NCBI GenBank assembly: GCA_025363655.1
Contig: JANYDK010000005.1
Coordinates: 1-62,669, forward strand
Direction: 5' to 3'
Length of the DNA stretch: 62,669 bases
Source: Deltaproteobacteria bacterium
Lineage (GTDB): Bacteria; Myxococcota_A; Polyangia; Polyangiales; JADJMO01
The notes under the pieces were generated by a model. That model did no database searches. It was not told the origin of the DNA and saw only the letters and a list, made by a program, of their open reading frames with translations. Below are positions 25,305 to 34,198 of the stretch, piece after piece; within the stretch, counting starts at the first letter, position 1; each line of letters begins with the position of its first letter. Made by a program: the position numbers and the translations under genes.

Positions 25305-26540
25305 TCACGCCTCCTCGTCGGCCTGTGCATCATCATCCCGATGCGCATCGGGATCCGTGTCGGGATCGTAGTGCGCCTCGTGTCGATCGGCCTTGGGCGC
25401 GTCGTCCGACTCGTCGCGTTCGGCGCGGTAGAGGAGCGCGCGGCACTCGATGGGGCCGTTGAAGACGGCGAGCGCCTTGGTCTCGCGACGGGAAATGGCG
25501 CGGGGAATCTCGGGTGTTCCGGCGAGGACGCAGGCGCCGTGATCGCGCAGACGTCGACCGATGGCGTCGCCGAGATCGCGATAGGTGGGGAGATCGGCCT
25601 CGAGCCGCTCGCCGTACGGCGGGTTGGTGACGATGGTGCCTGCGGGTGAGGTGCCGAGCATCTTGGCGACCGGACGCTCGTGGAAGCGGATGAACGACGT
25701 CACCCCGGCGGCCTCGGCGTTGCGGCGCGCGGCCTCGAGGACGTGGGGATCGAGATCGCAGGCGATGATCTCCGGCACGTCGTCGCGGATGCGGGCGCGC
25801 GCGGCTTCTCGCAGCTCGGCGGCCTTCGCGACGAGGGTCGCGTCCCACCTTGGCCAACGTTCGACGCCGAAGCGGGCGCGCGCGAGCCCTGGTGCGACGT
25901 CGCGGGCCATCAGCGCCGCCTCGATGGGGATGGTGCCGGAGCCGCACATCGGATCGACGAAGGGCGTCTCTCCGCCCCACTCCGAGAAGCGAATCAGCGC
26001 AGCGGCGAGGGTCTCCTTGAGGGGCGCCTCGCCGATGAAGGTGCGGAACCCGCGGCGGTGGAGCGACTCTCCCGCGAGGTCGACGTAGATGGTGACCTCG
26101 TCCTTCATCACCCGCACGCTGACGCGCAAATCAGGGTCGTCGGTGTCGACCGAGGGACGCTCGCCGTGCTTGTCGCGGAGCTGATCGACGATCGCGTCCT
26201 TCGTCTTCTGCTCGACGTAGCGCGTGTGCGTGAGCGTGCTCGCTCGACAGGTGGCGGCGACCGCCAGCGTCAGCCGCGGCGTCACGTACGGCGCCCACTC
26301 GAGGGCCTTCACCCCAGCGTAGAGCTCGTCCCCGGTGCGCGCGGAAAAACGCCCGATTTCGAGGAGGATGCGCACCGCGATGCGCGCGTCGAGGCAGGCG
26401 CGAAAACCGTCGTGCATCTCGCCGGCGAAGTGCACGCCACCTCGATCGGCGCGGATGCCGCGCAATCGAAGCATGCGCAGCTCGTCACGAAGGAGCGGCT
26501 CGGTGCCCTTGGCGGCGGTGGCGAAGAAGGAGAGATGCAC
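25305..26540 (-). CDS. rlmL: THUMP-domain 23S rRNA guanine-N2 methyltransferase, RlmL-type
   Basis: About 411 residues: an N-terminal ferredoxin-like/THUMP RNA-binding region (about 1-150) followed by a SAM methyltransferase domain. FVDPMCGSGTIPIEAAL is motif I and TNPPYGERL the catalytic NPPY motif, as in COG0116 proteins that methylate guanine in 23S rRNA. It matches the N-terminal RlmL half only; the RlmK half of the E. coli fusion is absent. GTG 26540 is preferred (GAGAG upstream; it begins VHLSFFATAAKG) over ATG 26579. The acidic His/Asp tail (last 35 residues) is unusual. Confidence 0.85.
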   Translation of the reverse strand: MHLSFFATAAKGTEPLLRDELRMLRLRGIRADRGGVHFAGEMHDGFRACLDARIAVRILLEIGRFSARTGDELYAGVKALEWAPYVTPRLTLAVAATCRASTLTHTRYVEQKTKDAIVDQLRDKHGERPSVDTDDPDLRVSVRVMKDEVTIYVDLAGESLHRRGFRTFIGEAPLKETLAAALIRFSEWGGETPFVDPMCGSGTIPIEAALMARDVAPGLARARFGVERWPRWDATLVAKAAELREAARARIRDDVPEIIACDLDPHVLEAARRNAEAAGVTSFIRFHERPVAKMLGTSPAGTIVTNPPYGERLEADLPTYRDLGDAIGRRLRDHGACVLAGTPEIPRAISRRETKALAVFNGPIECRALLYRAERDESDDAPKADRHEAHYDPDTDPDAHRDDDAQADEEA

Positions 26541-26617
26541 GTTTCTCTCTCTAGCACTGGTCGCTCCCCTCCTCTCCATTTACGAGCGCCCGTGCCTTCG
26601 GCACCTTCCTTCATCCG

Positions 26618-27697
26618 ATGACCACGAAGTGCCCCGGCTGTGGTCGCCTCGCGCCGGAAGGGGCGAGCTTCTGCCCCTACGACGGCGGAGCGCTGCCCAC
26701 GCGACGGGGTCCGGTCGTGCGCCGCGTGAAGAAGTCGGGCCGCGCAGGGGCGGTGCTGGGCGGTCGCTATCGAATCCAAGGTTTCGTCGACAAGGGCGCG
26801 ACCGCGCGGGTCTATCTCGCCGACGATCTCGAGACCGGGCACAAGGTGGCGGTGAAGCTCTTCGCGCCGTCGGTGGCCCTGGGCGAAGAGATGCGACAAC
26901 GCTTCTTCCACGGCGCCGAGGCGGTGAAGAACCTCTGCCATCCCAACGTCATCCGCGTGCTCGATCTCGGCGTCGCCGCGCATGGGCCTTATCTGGTGCT
27001 CGAGCCGCTCCACGGGGAAGGGCTGGGCGCGCGTTTGAGGCGTGATTTGAAGCTCTCGGTCGACTTCGCGGTGCGGCTCATCGTCGAGGCGGCGCGCGGC
27101 CTCGCGGCGGTGCACGCGCTCGGGCTCGTGCATCGCGACGTCAAGCCGGACAACCTCTTCCTCGTCGAGGACGAACAGGGTGAGGTGCACGTCAAGGTCA
27201 TCGATTTCGGGATGGCCAAGGTCGTCGATTCGCCCGCGTCGCACGCTTCCGGGCTGGTGATGGGGACGATGGAGTACATGGCGCCCGAGCAGGTGCTCGG
27301 TGACGACGTCGATGCGCGCGCCGACGTCTACTCGCTCGGCGTCGTCCTCTTTCGCGCGCTCACCGGCCGGCTCCCGTTCGAGGCCTTCGAGCCGCAGATC
27401 CTCCTCGCGCAGCAGGTGCATGCGCCGATGCCGCGTCCATCGCGCCTCGATGGCACGCTCGATCCGCGCATCGAGAAGGTGGTGCTGGCGGCGACGCGAA
27501 AGGTGCCGGAAAATCGCTACGAAAGCGCGCGGGCGTTCGCCGACGACCTGCTCCGCGCGACGCGACCGAAAGAGCTGGTGACGCCGCCGCCGATGAAGGT
27601 CGAGCCCGATCGCTACCTCGCACGCAACAAGCTCGGTGCCGACGCCCAGGCGGTGCTCGCCGAGATGCTGCGAAAATTCGAGAAGGCAGGACGTTAG
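26618..27697 (+). CDS. Ser/Thr protein kinase with N-terminal zinc ribbon
   Basis: 359 residues. A short zinc-ribbon-like head (CPGC at 5-8, FCPYDG at 18-23) precedes a protein kinase domain (about 48-315). The domain has VDKGATARVYLADD, the ATP-anchoring Lys in AVKLF, HRDVKPDN, DFGMAK and MAPEQ. The head has three Cys and an Asp in place of the fourth ligand, as in other myxobacterial kinases of this type. No membrane helix is present. The next gene begins three bases after its stop. Confidence 0.9.
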   Translation: MTTKCPGCGRLAPEGASFCPYDGGALPTRRGPVVRRVKKSGRAGAVLGGRYRIQGFVDKGATARVYLADDLETGHKVAVKLFAPSVALGEEMRQRFFHGAEAVKNLCHPNVIRVLDLGVAAHGPYLVLEPLHGEGLGARLRRDLKLSVDFAVRLIVEAARGLAAVHALGLVHRDVKPDNLFLVEDEQGEVHVKVIDFGMAKVVDSPASHASGLVMGTMEYMAPEQVLGDDVDARADVYSLGVVLFRALTGRLPFEAFEPQILLAQQVHAPMPRPSRLDGTLDPRIEKVVLAATRKVPENRYESARAFADDLLRATRPKELVTPPPMKVEPDRYLARNKLGADAQAVLAEMLRKFEKAGR

Positions 27698-27700
27698 CGG

Positions 27701-28372
27701 GTGAGCGTGACGCCGAGCTCGCCGGTGGCACCGATCACGCGCAGGCTGCAGACGCCGCAGGTCGCGCGGCTGGTCGACGCTGCCGTCTTCGACGACTTCG
27801 CTTGGTGCGAGAGCGACACACTCGAGTGGCGCGCGCCACGTGCCTCGCTCGACTGCGAGGCGCCGGTCGATGGTGCCGATCCGACGCGGATGGTGTTCGT
27901 GTTCCACGATCCGCGTCGCGACGATTTTCTCCCACGTGAGCTCGCGCGTTTGCATGCGCCGGGGCTCGGGCTGGTGGACGAAGAGGCGCTCGCGCCCTAC
28001 GGCATCGACGACGCCACCGATGGTCTCCACGCGCGAAGACGCCGGCCGCGCGAGGTCTTCTGGCTCGCCGCCGACAACCTCAACGCGCTCTTCTGGGGTC
28101 TCCACGACTGGGCGCACTTCCACGACCACGGGCCCTTCGAGCGTCGCGCCGAGACCGAGCTGCAGTGCGACGCGACCGCGCTCGCGTGGATCAAGGTGAA
28201 TCTGGCGCTGATCGGCCTCGACGACGTGCGCTTCGAAATGCTCCGTCGCCAAGTCGTCACCGTCGTCGGCCGACGTTTCGCAGAAGAAAAACTTTCGTGG
28301 GAAGAAGCTGTCCTGGAAGCAGAAGCGATCGATCGCCTGGCACGTGATGCGACGCGTGATCCCAATCGATAG
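27701..28372 (+). CDS. Conserved hypothetical protein, kinase-linked
   Basis: 223 residues; no function recognised. The most striking segment is LFWGLHDWAHFHDHGPFERR (about 131-150), which clusters His and Asp residues and ends in an acidic TELQCDATALAW helix. This could be a metal site, though that is inference. The start is GTG 27701, three bases after the kinase stop, so the two are very likely cotranscribed. The downstream membrane kinase starts 23 bases later, making a three-gene set. Confidence 0.6.
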   Translation: MSVTPSSPVAPITRRLQTPQVARLVDAAVFDDFAWCESDTLEWRAPRASLDCEAPVDGADPTRMVFVFHDPRRDDFLPRELARLHAPGLGLVDEEALAPYGIDDATDGLHARRRRPREVFWLAADNLNALFWGLHDWAHFHDHGPFERRAETELQCDATALAWIKVNLALIGLDDVRFEMLRRQVVTVVGRRFAEEKLSWEEAVLEAEAIDRLARDATRDPNR

Positions 28373-28395
28373 CGTTTCGTGCGACAAAAGTAGGG

Positions 28396-30321
28396 ATGTC
28401 CGCGAACGGATCCCCGCCGCCGCTCGAGCCCGCCTTGTCGCCAGCAGAAGCCGTCGAGCGCTTCGACACCATCGTCTCCGGGCCGCCCATCGAGCCGGGG
28501 ACGGCCGAGGCCGAGCTCGCGCCGGAGAGCGAGACCTACGTTCGCTACGAGAAGAAGGCGATGCTCGGCGAAGGAGGGATGGGCGAGGTCCACCTCTGTC
28601 GCGATCGTCGCATCGGTCGCGAGGTGGCGATGAAGGTCGTGCGCGCGGAGAGCACGCGCAACGACTTGCAGCGGCGATTTTTGCGTGAAGCGCGCGTGCA
28701 GGGGCAGCTCGAGCATCCGGCGATCGTCCCCGTCTACGACCTCGGCCGCGACGACGACGGGGCCGCGTTCTTCACGATGAAGCGGGTGCGTGGGCTCACC
28801 TTCGAGCACGTGCTCGACGCGCTGGTGGCGAAGGACCCGGCCGCGCTCGCCAAGTACACGCGTCACAAATTGCTCACCGCCTTCGGCAGCGCCTGCCTGG
28901 CGATCGACTTCGCCCACGCGCGTGGCGTGATTCACCGTGATTTGAAGCCTGCCAACGTCATGGTCGGCGACTTCGGCGAGGTCTACGTCCTCGATTGGGG
29001 ACTCGCCAAGCTCGCCGGTGAGCCCGATCCCGAGGTGAAAGAACGCATCAAGGTCGAGGCCACCGGAGAGCTGCGCGTCGGCATGACCGACAGCAACACG
29101 TTCATGGGCACGCCTGGATACATGTCTCCCGAGCAGATCCTCGGCGAGCCACAGGACGCGCTCACCGACGTCTATTCGCTCGGCACCATCCTCTTCGAGC
29201 TGCTCACGCTCGAGGCGGCGCACGGCGCGGCGAGCAGCAGCAACGCGCTCTACGCCACCATCGCCGGCATCAACGGCTCACCGCGCGCGCGTTTTCCCGA
29301 GCTCGACATCCCGCCCGAGCTCGACGCCATCTGCCTCCGCGCCACCGCGCGCAACCCGAAAGAACGCTTCCCCACCGCGCGCGCGCTCCACGAGGCGATC
29401 GAGCGTTTCCTCGCCGGCGATCGCGACATCGAGCGGCGCAAGGTCTTGGCGCGCGAGCACAGCCAAGCGGCGGCGATGGCGGCGGCGCGGGCCCTCGTGC
29501 GTGGCGTCCCCTTCGCGACGGCCCTCGAGCAACGCTCGTCGGCGATGCGCGAGGTGAGCCGCGCCCTCGCGCTCGATCCCGACAACGTGGACGCGATGCG
29601 CACGCTCTCTCGGCTCTTCATGGAGGTGCCGGCGGTGATCCCCGATCAGGCGCTGCAGACCTTGGCGCGTGCCCACGAGAAGACGCAACGCAAAGGCGCA
29701 CAGATGGCGGCGATCGCCTATTTCAGTTGGATCGTCTACGCGCCGCTGGTCATCCTCATCGGCACCAAACACGCTTGGTGGGGCGTGGCCTGCGATCTCT
29801 TCTTCCTCGCCGCCGGCATCGCCAGTTGGATTTCTTCGAGGGCCGAGCCTCGGCGCGCGCGCATCGGACAAGACTTGGGGATGGTCTTCGCAGCTTGTGG
29901 CACCGCTCTCGCGAGCGGCCTCTTCGGTCCGCTCATGTTCGTGCCGGTGGTCGCGGCGATGACGTGCGTGCTCTACGTCGTCTCGGTCGAGCGATCGCGG
30001 CGGGCCGTCGCCATCATCCTCGCGTGCTCAGCCCTCGCGATCCCCGTCGCGCTCGAACGCTTCGGAATCGGGCCGATTTATCACCGCCTCGTCGGCGGAG
30101 CGCTCGTGGTCGAGCCGCACATCATGTCGTTCGAGCAACCGACGCTCGCCTTCCTTCTCCTCGCCAACCTCGCCGTCATCATCACCGGAGCGATCTTCGT
30201 CGGACGCTTCCGTGACTCGGTCGTTCATCAAGAGCGGAAGATGGCCTTCCAGACCTGGCTGCTGCGACAACTCGTCCCCGGCGACGTCGCGCCTACATCG
30301 ATTCCCGACACCGCCCGCTGA
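28396..30321 (+). CDS. Ser/Thr protein kinase with C-terminal membrane domain
   Basis: 641 residues. The kinase domain covers about 50-345: GEGGMGEVHLCRD, Lys in AMKVV, HRDLKPANVM, DWG in place of DFG (VLDWGLAK), and MSPEQ. The DWG form is common in bacterial kinases of this clade and does not imply inactivity. A helical, TPR-like stretch (about 350-430) links to at least five membrane helices (about 437-610). It is an inner-membrane kinase whose sensor appears to be the membrane domain itself, since no periplasmic domain is seen. Confidence 0.9.
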   Translation: MSANGSPPPLEPALSPAEAVERFDTIVSGPPIEPGTAEAELAPESETYVRYEKKAMLGEGGMGEVHLCRDRRIGREVAMKVVRAESTRNDLQRRFLREARVQGQLEHPAIVPVYDLGRDDDGAAFFTMKRVRGLTFEHVLDALVAKDPAALAKYTRHKLLTAFGSACLAIDFAHARGVIHRDLKPANVMVGDFGEVYVLDWGLAKLAGEPDPEVKERIKVEATGELRVGMTDSNTFMGTPGYMSPEQILGEPQDALTDVYSLGTILFELLTLEAAHGAASSSNALYATIAGINGSPRARFPELDIPPELDAICLRATARNPKERFPTARALHEAIERFLAGDRDIERRKVLAREHSQAAAMAAARALVRGVPFATALEQRSSAMREVSRALALDPDNVDAMRTLSRLFMEVPAVIPDQALQTLARAHEKTQRKGAQMAAIAYFSWIVYAPLVILIGTKHAWWGVACDLFFLAAGIASWISSRAEPRRARIGQDLGMVFAACGTALASGLFGPLMFVPVVAAMTCVLYVVSVERSRRAVAIILACSALAIPVALERFGIGPIYHRLVGGALVVEPHIMSFEQPTLAFLLLANLAVIITGAIFVGRFRDSVVHQERKMAFQTWLLRQLVPGDVAPTSIPDTAR

Positions 30322-30455
30322 GCAGCTTGCGTGTCTCCGCGACTTGCGCTCCTCTCGTGAGCTTCGACAACCGAGCGGAGCGAGATTGACCGAAGCGGCC
30401 AAAGTTGCGAAGCAATCTTTGGCGAACGAGAAGATTCTAGTCACGGGAGGCACCC

Positions 30456-31160
30456 ATGCGCGTCGCGGCCGGAGTTCTGCTCATTCTTTGTTTCATCATC
30501 AACGGCATCGCCGGGCTCGGGTACGTCCTCGGAGGTGCGGTCGTCGGCGCCGTCGGCCAAGCGACCGAAGAGGTCGGCACCGAGACGTCGAAGACCGCCG
30601 ACGACGACAAGAAGGCCGCCGACAAGGCCAAAGACGTCGACACGAAGAAGACCAAGAAGGAGATCGCGGCCGACGAAAAGAAGACCGCCGACGATCTCAA
30701 AGACGAAGGCAAGAAGGCGAAGCAGACCGGCGGCCTCATCGCGCTCTTCGGCCTCTTCCTCGTCGCGCTGTGCATCACCGAGCTGGTCCTCGCGATCCTC
30801 CTCTTCATGAACAAGCACGTCGTCGTCTTCGGTTGGATCGTCGCGGTGCTCGGCATCGGCGCCGAGGTCGGCGGCGCGGCGCTCATCAAGTTCGGCGCGA
30901 TGAACATCCCTGGGCTCGTGGCGGCGCTCCTCGTGATCATCTGGGCGGTCACCGCCAAGAAAGATCAGGGCGTCGGTCAGCTCGCGGTCGCCGGTGGCGG
31001 CATGGCCGGTGCAGCTCCTTATCCGCAGCAGCCGATGGGCTACGGCGCACCTCCGCAGCAAGCTCCGTACGGCCAGCAGCCGCAGGCGCCTTATGGTCAG
31101 CCTCCTCCCGGCCAGGGCGGTCAGGGTGGCGGTTACGGCGGACCTGGTTCGCCTCCGTGA
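30456..31160 (+). CDS. Membrane protein with charged helix and Gly/Pro/Gln-rich tail
   Basis: 234 residues: one hydrophobic segment (about 4-36), a highly charged Asp/Lys helix (about 45-88), three more hydrophobic segments (about 91-170), and a low-complexity tail rich in Gly, Pro, Gln and Tyr (PYGQQPQAPYGQ type). The tail resembles those of bacterial Pro/Tyr-rich membrane proteins that self-associate. No catalytic motif or named family was recognised. Confidence 0.6.
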   Translation: MRVAAGVLLILCFIINGIAGLGYVLGGAVVGAVGQATEEVGTETSKTADDDKKAADKAKDVDTKKTKKEIAADEKKTADDLKDEGKKAKQTGGLIALFGLFLVALCITELVLAILLFMNKHVVVFGWIVAVLGIGAEVGGAALIKFGAMNIPGLVAALLVIIWAVTAKKDQGVGQLAVAGGGMAGAAPYPQQPMGYGAPPQQAPYGQQPQAPYGQPPPGQGGQGGGYGGPGSPP

Positions 31161-31212
31161 AGTGATCTGGTCGATCCAGTCGTCGATGTCGCCATAGACG
31201 TCTGCAGCGGAA

Positions 31213-31253
31213 CTAGCGCGCCCGGTACAGCGAGAGCTGGCCGGGCGCGCTAG
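31213..31253. other. Strong hairpin with GNRA-type tetraloop ahead of the FG-GAP gene
   Basis: CTAGCGCGCCCGG (31213-31225) pairs perfectly with CCGGGCGCGCTAG (31241-31253). Inside the loop CAGC-GAGA-GCTG adds four pairs closed by a GAGA tetraloop. The total is 17 base pairs, ending 12 bases before the ATG at 31266. There is no T-tract on the plus strand. It may terminate the upstream gene or control initiation of the downstream one. Confidence 0.7.
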
Positions 31254-31265
31254 CATCGGGCCCAT

Positions 31266-33365
31266 ATGAAGTCCGTGCTTCGCTCTTCCTTTCGGTCGTT
31301 CTCGTTCTCACTTTTGCCGGTGACCGCGCTCGCCGCGCTCGTCGCGTGCTCGTCGAAATCCGACGCACCGGCGGTCGTCGACGACAGCGGCACGTCGCCC
31401 GACGTGAGCACCGACAGCGCCGAGGCTGGTCCCGCCGATCCGTTCGGCGAAGGACCATCACCGACCAAGGTCGCGCTCGCACCTGCCTGCGCCGCTGATC
31501 TCGCGACCGACGGCGCGGCGCTGGCGTTCACCGACAAGACCGCGAAGTGGGAGCTCGGCGAGGGCGCGCTCGACGTCTTCGGCAACCACATCGAGGCGAT
31601 CGATCTCGACGCCGACGGGTACCCCGACTTGCTCGTCCACACCGGCGGCTCGGCGCGCAACGACCCTGCCGCGCCGGCCAAGTCGCGTGGTTGGCGCGTG
31701 CTCCTCAATCGCGCAAAAGACGGCGGGGGAAGGCATTTCGTCGAGTCGACCGACAGCGGCTACGGCGAGATTCGCCCCGACGCGCCGGTCGACGGCAAGC
31801 TGCGCACGGCCCAATTGGCGGTGGCCGGCGACGTCGACGGTGACGGCGATCTCGATCTCTTCAGCGGCACCTACGTCGATCCGACGCACCCCGAGACCGA
31901 CACCAAAGACCGCAACGAGATTCTCCTCGGAGATGGCACCGGCAAGTTCAAGCTCGCGACCAAGAGCGACGTGCAGAAGGTGCCGACCGGATTTCCTCCG
32001 ACGTCGGGCGCGAGCTTCGTCGACGCCGATCGCGATGGCATCCTCGATGTGTGGGTGGGCTTTTGGTACAAGAGCTACGGCTCGAGCGAAATCGGCGTGC
32101 AAGCGCGGCTCTTCAAGGGAGTCGGCGACGGCACCTTCGTCGACGCGACGCCGGGCTCGGGCCTCGAGACGCGCGCCAGCGGCTTCCCCGACGATCTCAA
32201 CCACAAGCCTTCGTACGGCGTGACGACGTGCGATCTCGACGACGACAATCTCCCCGAGCTCATCGTCTCGGCTTACGGCCGGCAGTGGAACAACCTCTAC
32301 AAGAACGCGAGCACGCCGGGCGCGATGGCGTTCACCGAAATCGGCAAGGCCTCGGGCTTCGCCGGTGACGACAACTACGACTACTCCGACAACGAATTCT
32401 ACAAGTGCTACTGCAAGACGAGCGGCACCTGCACGCCGAGCTCGCCGCCGAAGATCACCTGCCCGTCGCCCGCCGCGTGGGATCCTTCGAGCGATCCGCT
32501 CCCCTGGCGCAACAACGGCAACACGTTCACCACCGCGTGCGCCGACTTCAACGGCGACGGCAAGCTCGACCTCTACAACGCCACCATCAAGCACTGGCAC
32601 ATCGGGCAGAGCGCCGACGCGTCGAACGTGCTCTTCAACGACGGCGCTACTGCAGACGCGCCGATTCACTTCCAGCGGCCTGATCGCGCGGCCATCGGCG
32701 TCGACTGGGTGCACACCACCACCGATTGGAACGAAGGTGGCATCTTCGCCGCGCCGGGCGATCTCGATCTCGACGGCCTCGAGGACATCTTGGTCGGCGC
32801 CACCGATTACCCCGAGAATTACAGTCTGATCTTCAAACAGAAGACCGGCGCGCCCGGCACCTTCGAAGAGGTCGGGCAGAAGATCGGACTCCATCACGCG
32901 TGCGCCAACGGGATGGCCGTCGCCGATTTCGATCGCGATGGAGACCTCGACGTCGTCGTCGGCAGCTCGACCGCGCGCGATTGCGCGAAGAGCTGGCCGC
33001 GCGGTCCAGAAGTGCACTTCTACGAGAACGCGCTCAACGACGGCGCGAAGAAGCGCGCGTTCCTCCAAGTGCAGCTCGCCGGCAAGGGCAAGGGCGCGTC
33101 GAACGGCACCGGCATCGGCGCGCGCGTGAAGGTCGCCGTCGGCGGGAAAATCCTCACCAAAGAGCTCGGCGGCGGCTACGGCACCTTCGGGATGCAGAAC
33201 GACACCGTCCTCACCTTCGGGCTCGGCAGCGCCTGCACGCCCGACGAAATCGAAGTGCGGTGGCCTGATGCGGCGGGCAGCAAGGTTCGCTTCACCGGCG
33301 TCGGCAGCGGCCGTCGCGTGCTCGTCACCGAGGGCGGGAGCGTCACCGAGGCCAAGCCGAAGTGA
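31266..33365 (+). CDS. FG-GAP/VCBS-repeat lipoprotein with UnbV/ASPIC C-terminal domain
   Basis: 699 residues. A signal with lipobox LVAC and a Ser/Asp/Thr-rich linker is followed by beta-propeller repeats with calcium-type loops (DLDADGYPDLLV, DVDGDGDLDLF, DADRDGILDVW, DFNGDGKLDLYN, DLDLDGLEDILV, DFDRDGDLDVVVG). The end has the UnbV/ASPIC-like module (GIGARVKVAVGGK...LGGGYGTFGMQND...FGLG...EVRWPDAAG). Probably a surface or periplasmic protein of the CRTAC1/UnbV type, ligand unknown. A Cys pair-rich insertion (about 377-398) is unusual. The MBL gene overlaps its stop. Confidence 0.88.
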   Translation: MKSVLRSSFRSFSFSLLPVTALAALVACSSKSDAPAVVDDSGTSPDVSTDSAEAGPADPFGEGPSPTKVALAPACAADLATDGAALAFTDKTAKWELGEGALDVFGNHIEAIDLDADGYPDLLVHTGGSARNDPAAPAKSRGWRVLLNRAKDGGGRHFVESTDSGYGEIRPDAPVDGKLRTAQLAVAGDVDGDGDLDLFSGTYVDPTHPETDTKDRNEILLGDGTGKFKLATKSDVQKVPTGFPPTSGASFVDADRDGILDVWVGFWYKSYGSSEIGVQARLFKGVGDGTFVDATPGSGLETRASGFPDDLNHKPSYGVTTCDLDDDNLPELIVSAYGRQWNNLYKNASTPGAMAFTEIGKASGFAGDDNYDYSDNEFYKCYCKTSGTCTPSSPPKITCPSPAAWDPSSDPLPWRNNGNTFTTACADFNGDGKLDLYNATIKHWHIGQSADASNVLFNDGATADAPIHFQRPDRAAIGVDWVHTTTDWNEGGIFAAPGDLDLDGLEDILVGATDYPENYSLIFKQKTGAPGTFEEVGQKIGLHHACANGMAVADFDRDGDLDVVVGSSTARDCAKSWPRGPEVHFYENALNDGAKKRAFLQVQLAGKGKGASNGTGIGARVKVAVGGKILTKELGGGYGTFGMQNDTVLTFGLGSACTPDEIEVRWPDAAGSKVRFTGVGSGRRVLVTEGGSVTEAKPK

Positions 33366-34195
33366 TTCGTCCGCGACGACTCGCCTCTGGTGTCGAGCTC
33401 TTTCCCGCGCAAACGCCGACGTTGCCACCGGCGACGCACACCAACAGCTACGCGCTCGGTGAGCGTGACGTGCTCCTCGTCGAGCCGGCGACGCCCTACG
33501 ATGACGAGCAGGCGGCGTGGCTCGAGTGGGCGCGGGGCATCCAGTCGCAAGGTCGCACCGTCGTCGGCATCTTCGTCACCCATCATCACGTCGATCACGC
33601 ATCGTCGGCGGCGTACTTCGCCCGCGCGCTCGGCGTGCCCATTTTCCTCCATCCGGTGACCGCGCGGCTCCTCGCGCACAAGCTCGAAGGCGTGACGATC
33701 GAGCTGCGCGAAGAGGGCGCGAGCTTTCGTCTTCACGGACACATGACCAGTGAATGGAACGTGCTGCACACGCCGGGGCACGCGCCGGGACACCTCTGTC
33801 TGCATGACCGCGACGCGAAGACGATCGTCGTCGGGGACATGGTCGCCAACGGCAGCACCATCCTCGTCCCGCCCGACGACGGCGGTGACATGGGCGAATA
33901 CCTGACGCAGCTCCGTCGGCTCGACGCGCTCTCGGCGAGCACGCTCTTGCCGGCGCACGGCGAGCCGCTCGACGATCCGCACGCGGTGCTCGATCACTAC
34001 GTGAAACATCGCTTGATGCGCGAAGAGAAGATTCGCGCGGCGAACGAGCGCTTGCAGACCATGCTCGGTCGCGCGCCGAGCTTGGAAGAGCTCCTTCCCC
34101 ACGCCTACGACGACGCGCCAGTCTCGATTTGGCCGATCGCGCGGCTCTCGCTCGAGTCGCACCTGCAGAAGCTACGTCGCGAGGGGCGGGCCTGA
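33362..34195 (+). CDS. MBL-fold metallo-hydrolase (LACTB2-like)
   Basis: 277 residues. Zinc-binding motif THHHVDHAS, then His in HTPGHAPGHLC, Asp in VVGDMV and the late PAHGEP give the full metallo-beta-lactamase-fold ligand set. A helical C-terminal region (about 215-275) of the LACTB2 type follows, in which relatives are RNA endonucleases or thioester hydrolases. The GTG start overlaps the stop of the FG-GAP gene (GTGA), and mutM follows three bases after its own stop, so it is in the middle of an operon. Confidence 0.85.
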   Translation: MIRPRRLASGVELFPAQTPTLPPATHTNSYALGERDVLLVEPATPYDDEQAAWLEWARGIQSQGRTVVGIFVTHHHVDHASSAAYFARALGVPIFLHPVTARLLAHKLEGVTIELREEGASFRLHGHMTSEWNVLHTPGHAPGHLCLHDRDAKTIVVGDMVANGSTILVPPDDGGDMGEYLTQLRRLDALSASTLLPAHGEPLDDPHAVLDHYVKHRLMREEKIRAANERLQTMLGRAPSLEELLPHAYDDAPVSIWPIARLSLESHLQKLRREGRA

Positions 34196-34198
34196 GCC

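Noticed and set aside
26309-28387. A 692-codon minus-strand frame
   Set aside because: Antisense shadow of the zinc-ribbon kinase and its neighbour; typical high-GC artefact.
31458-33428. A 656-codon minus-strand frame
   Set aside because: Complement of the FG-GAP repeats; the regular composition comes from the calcium-loop repeats on the other strand.
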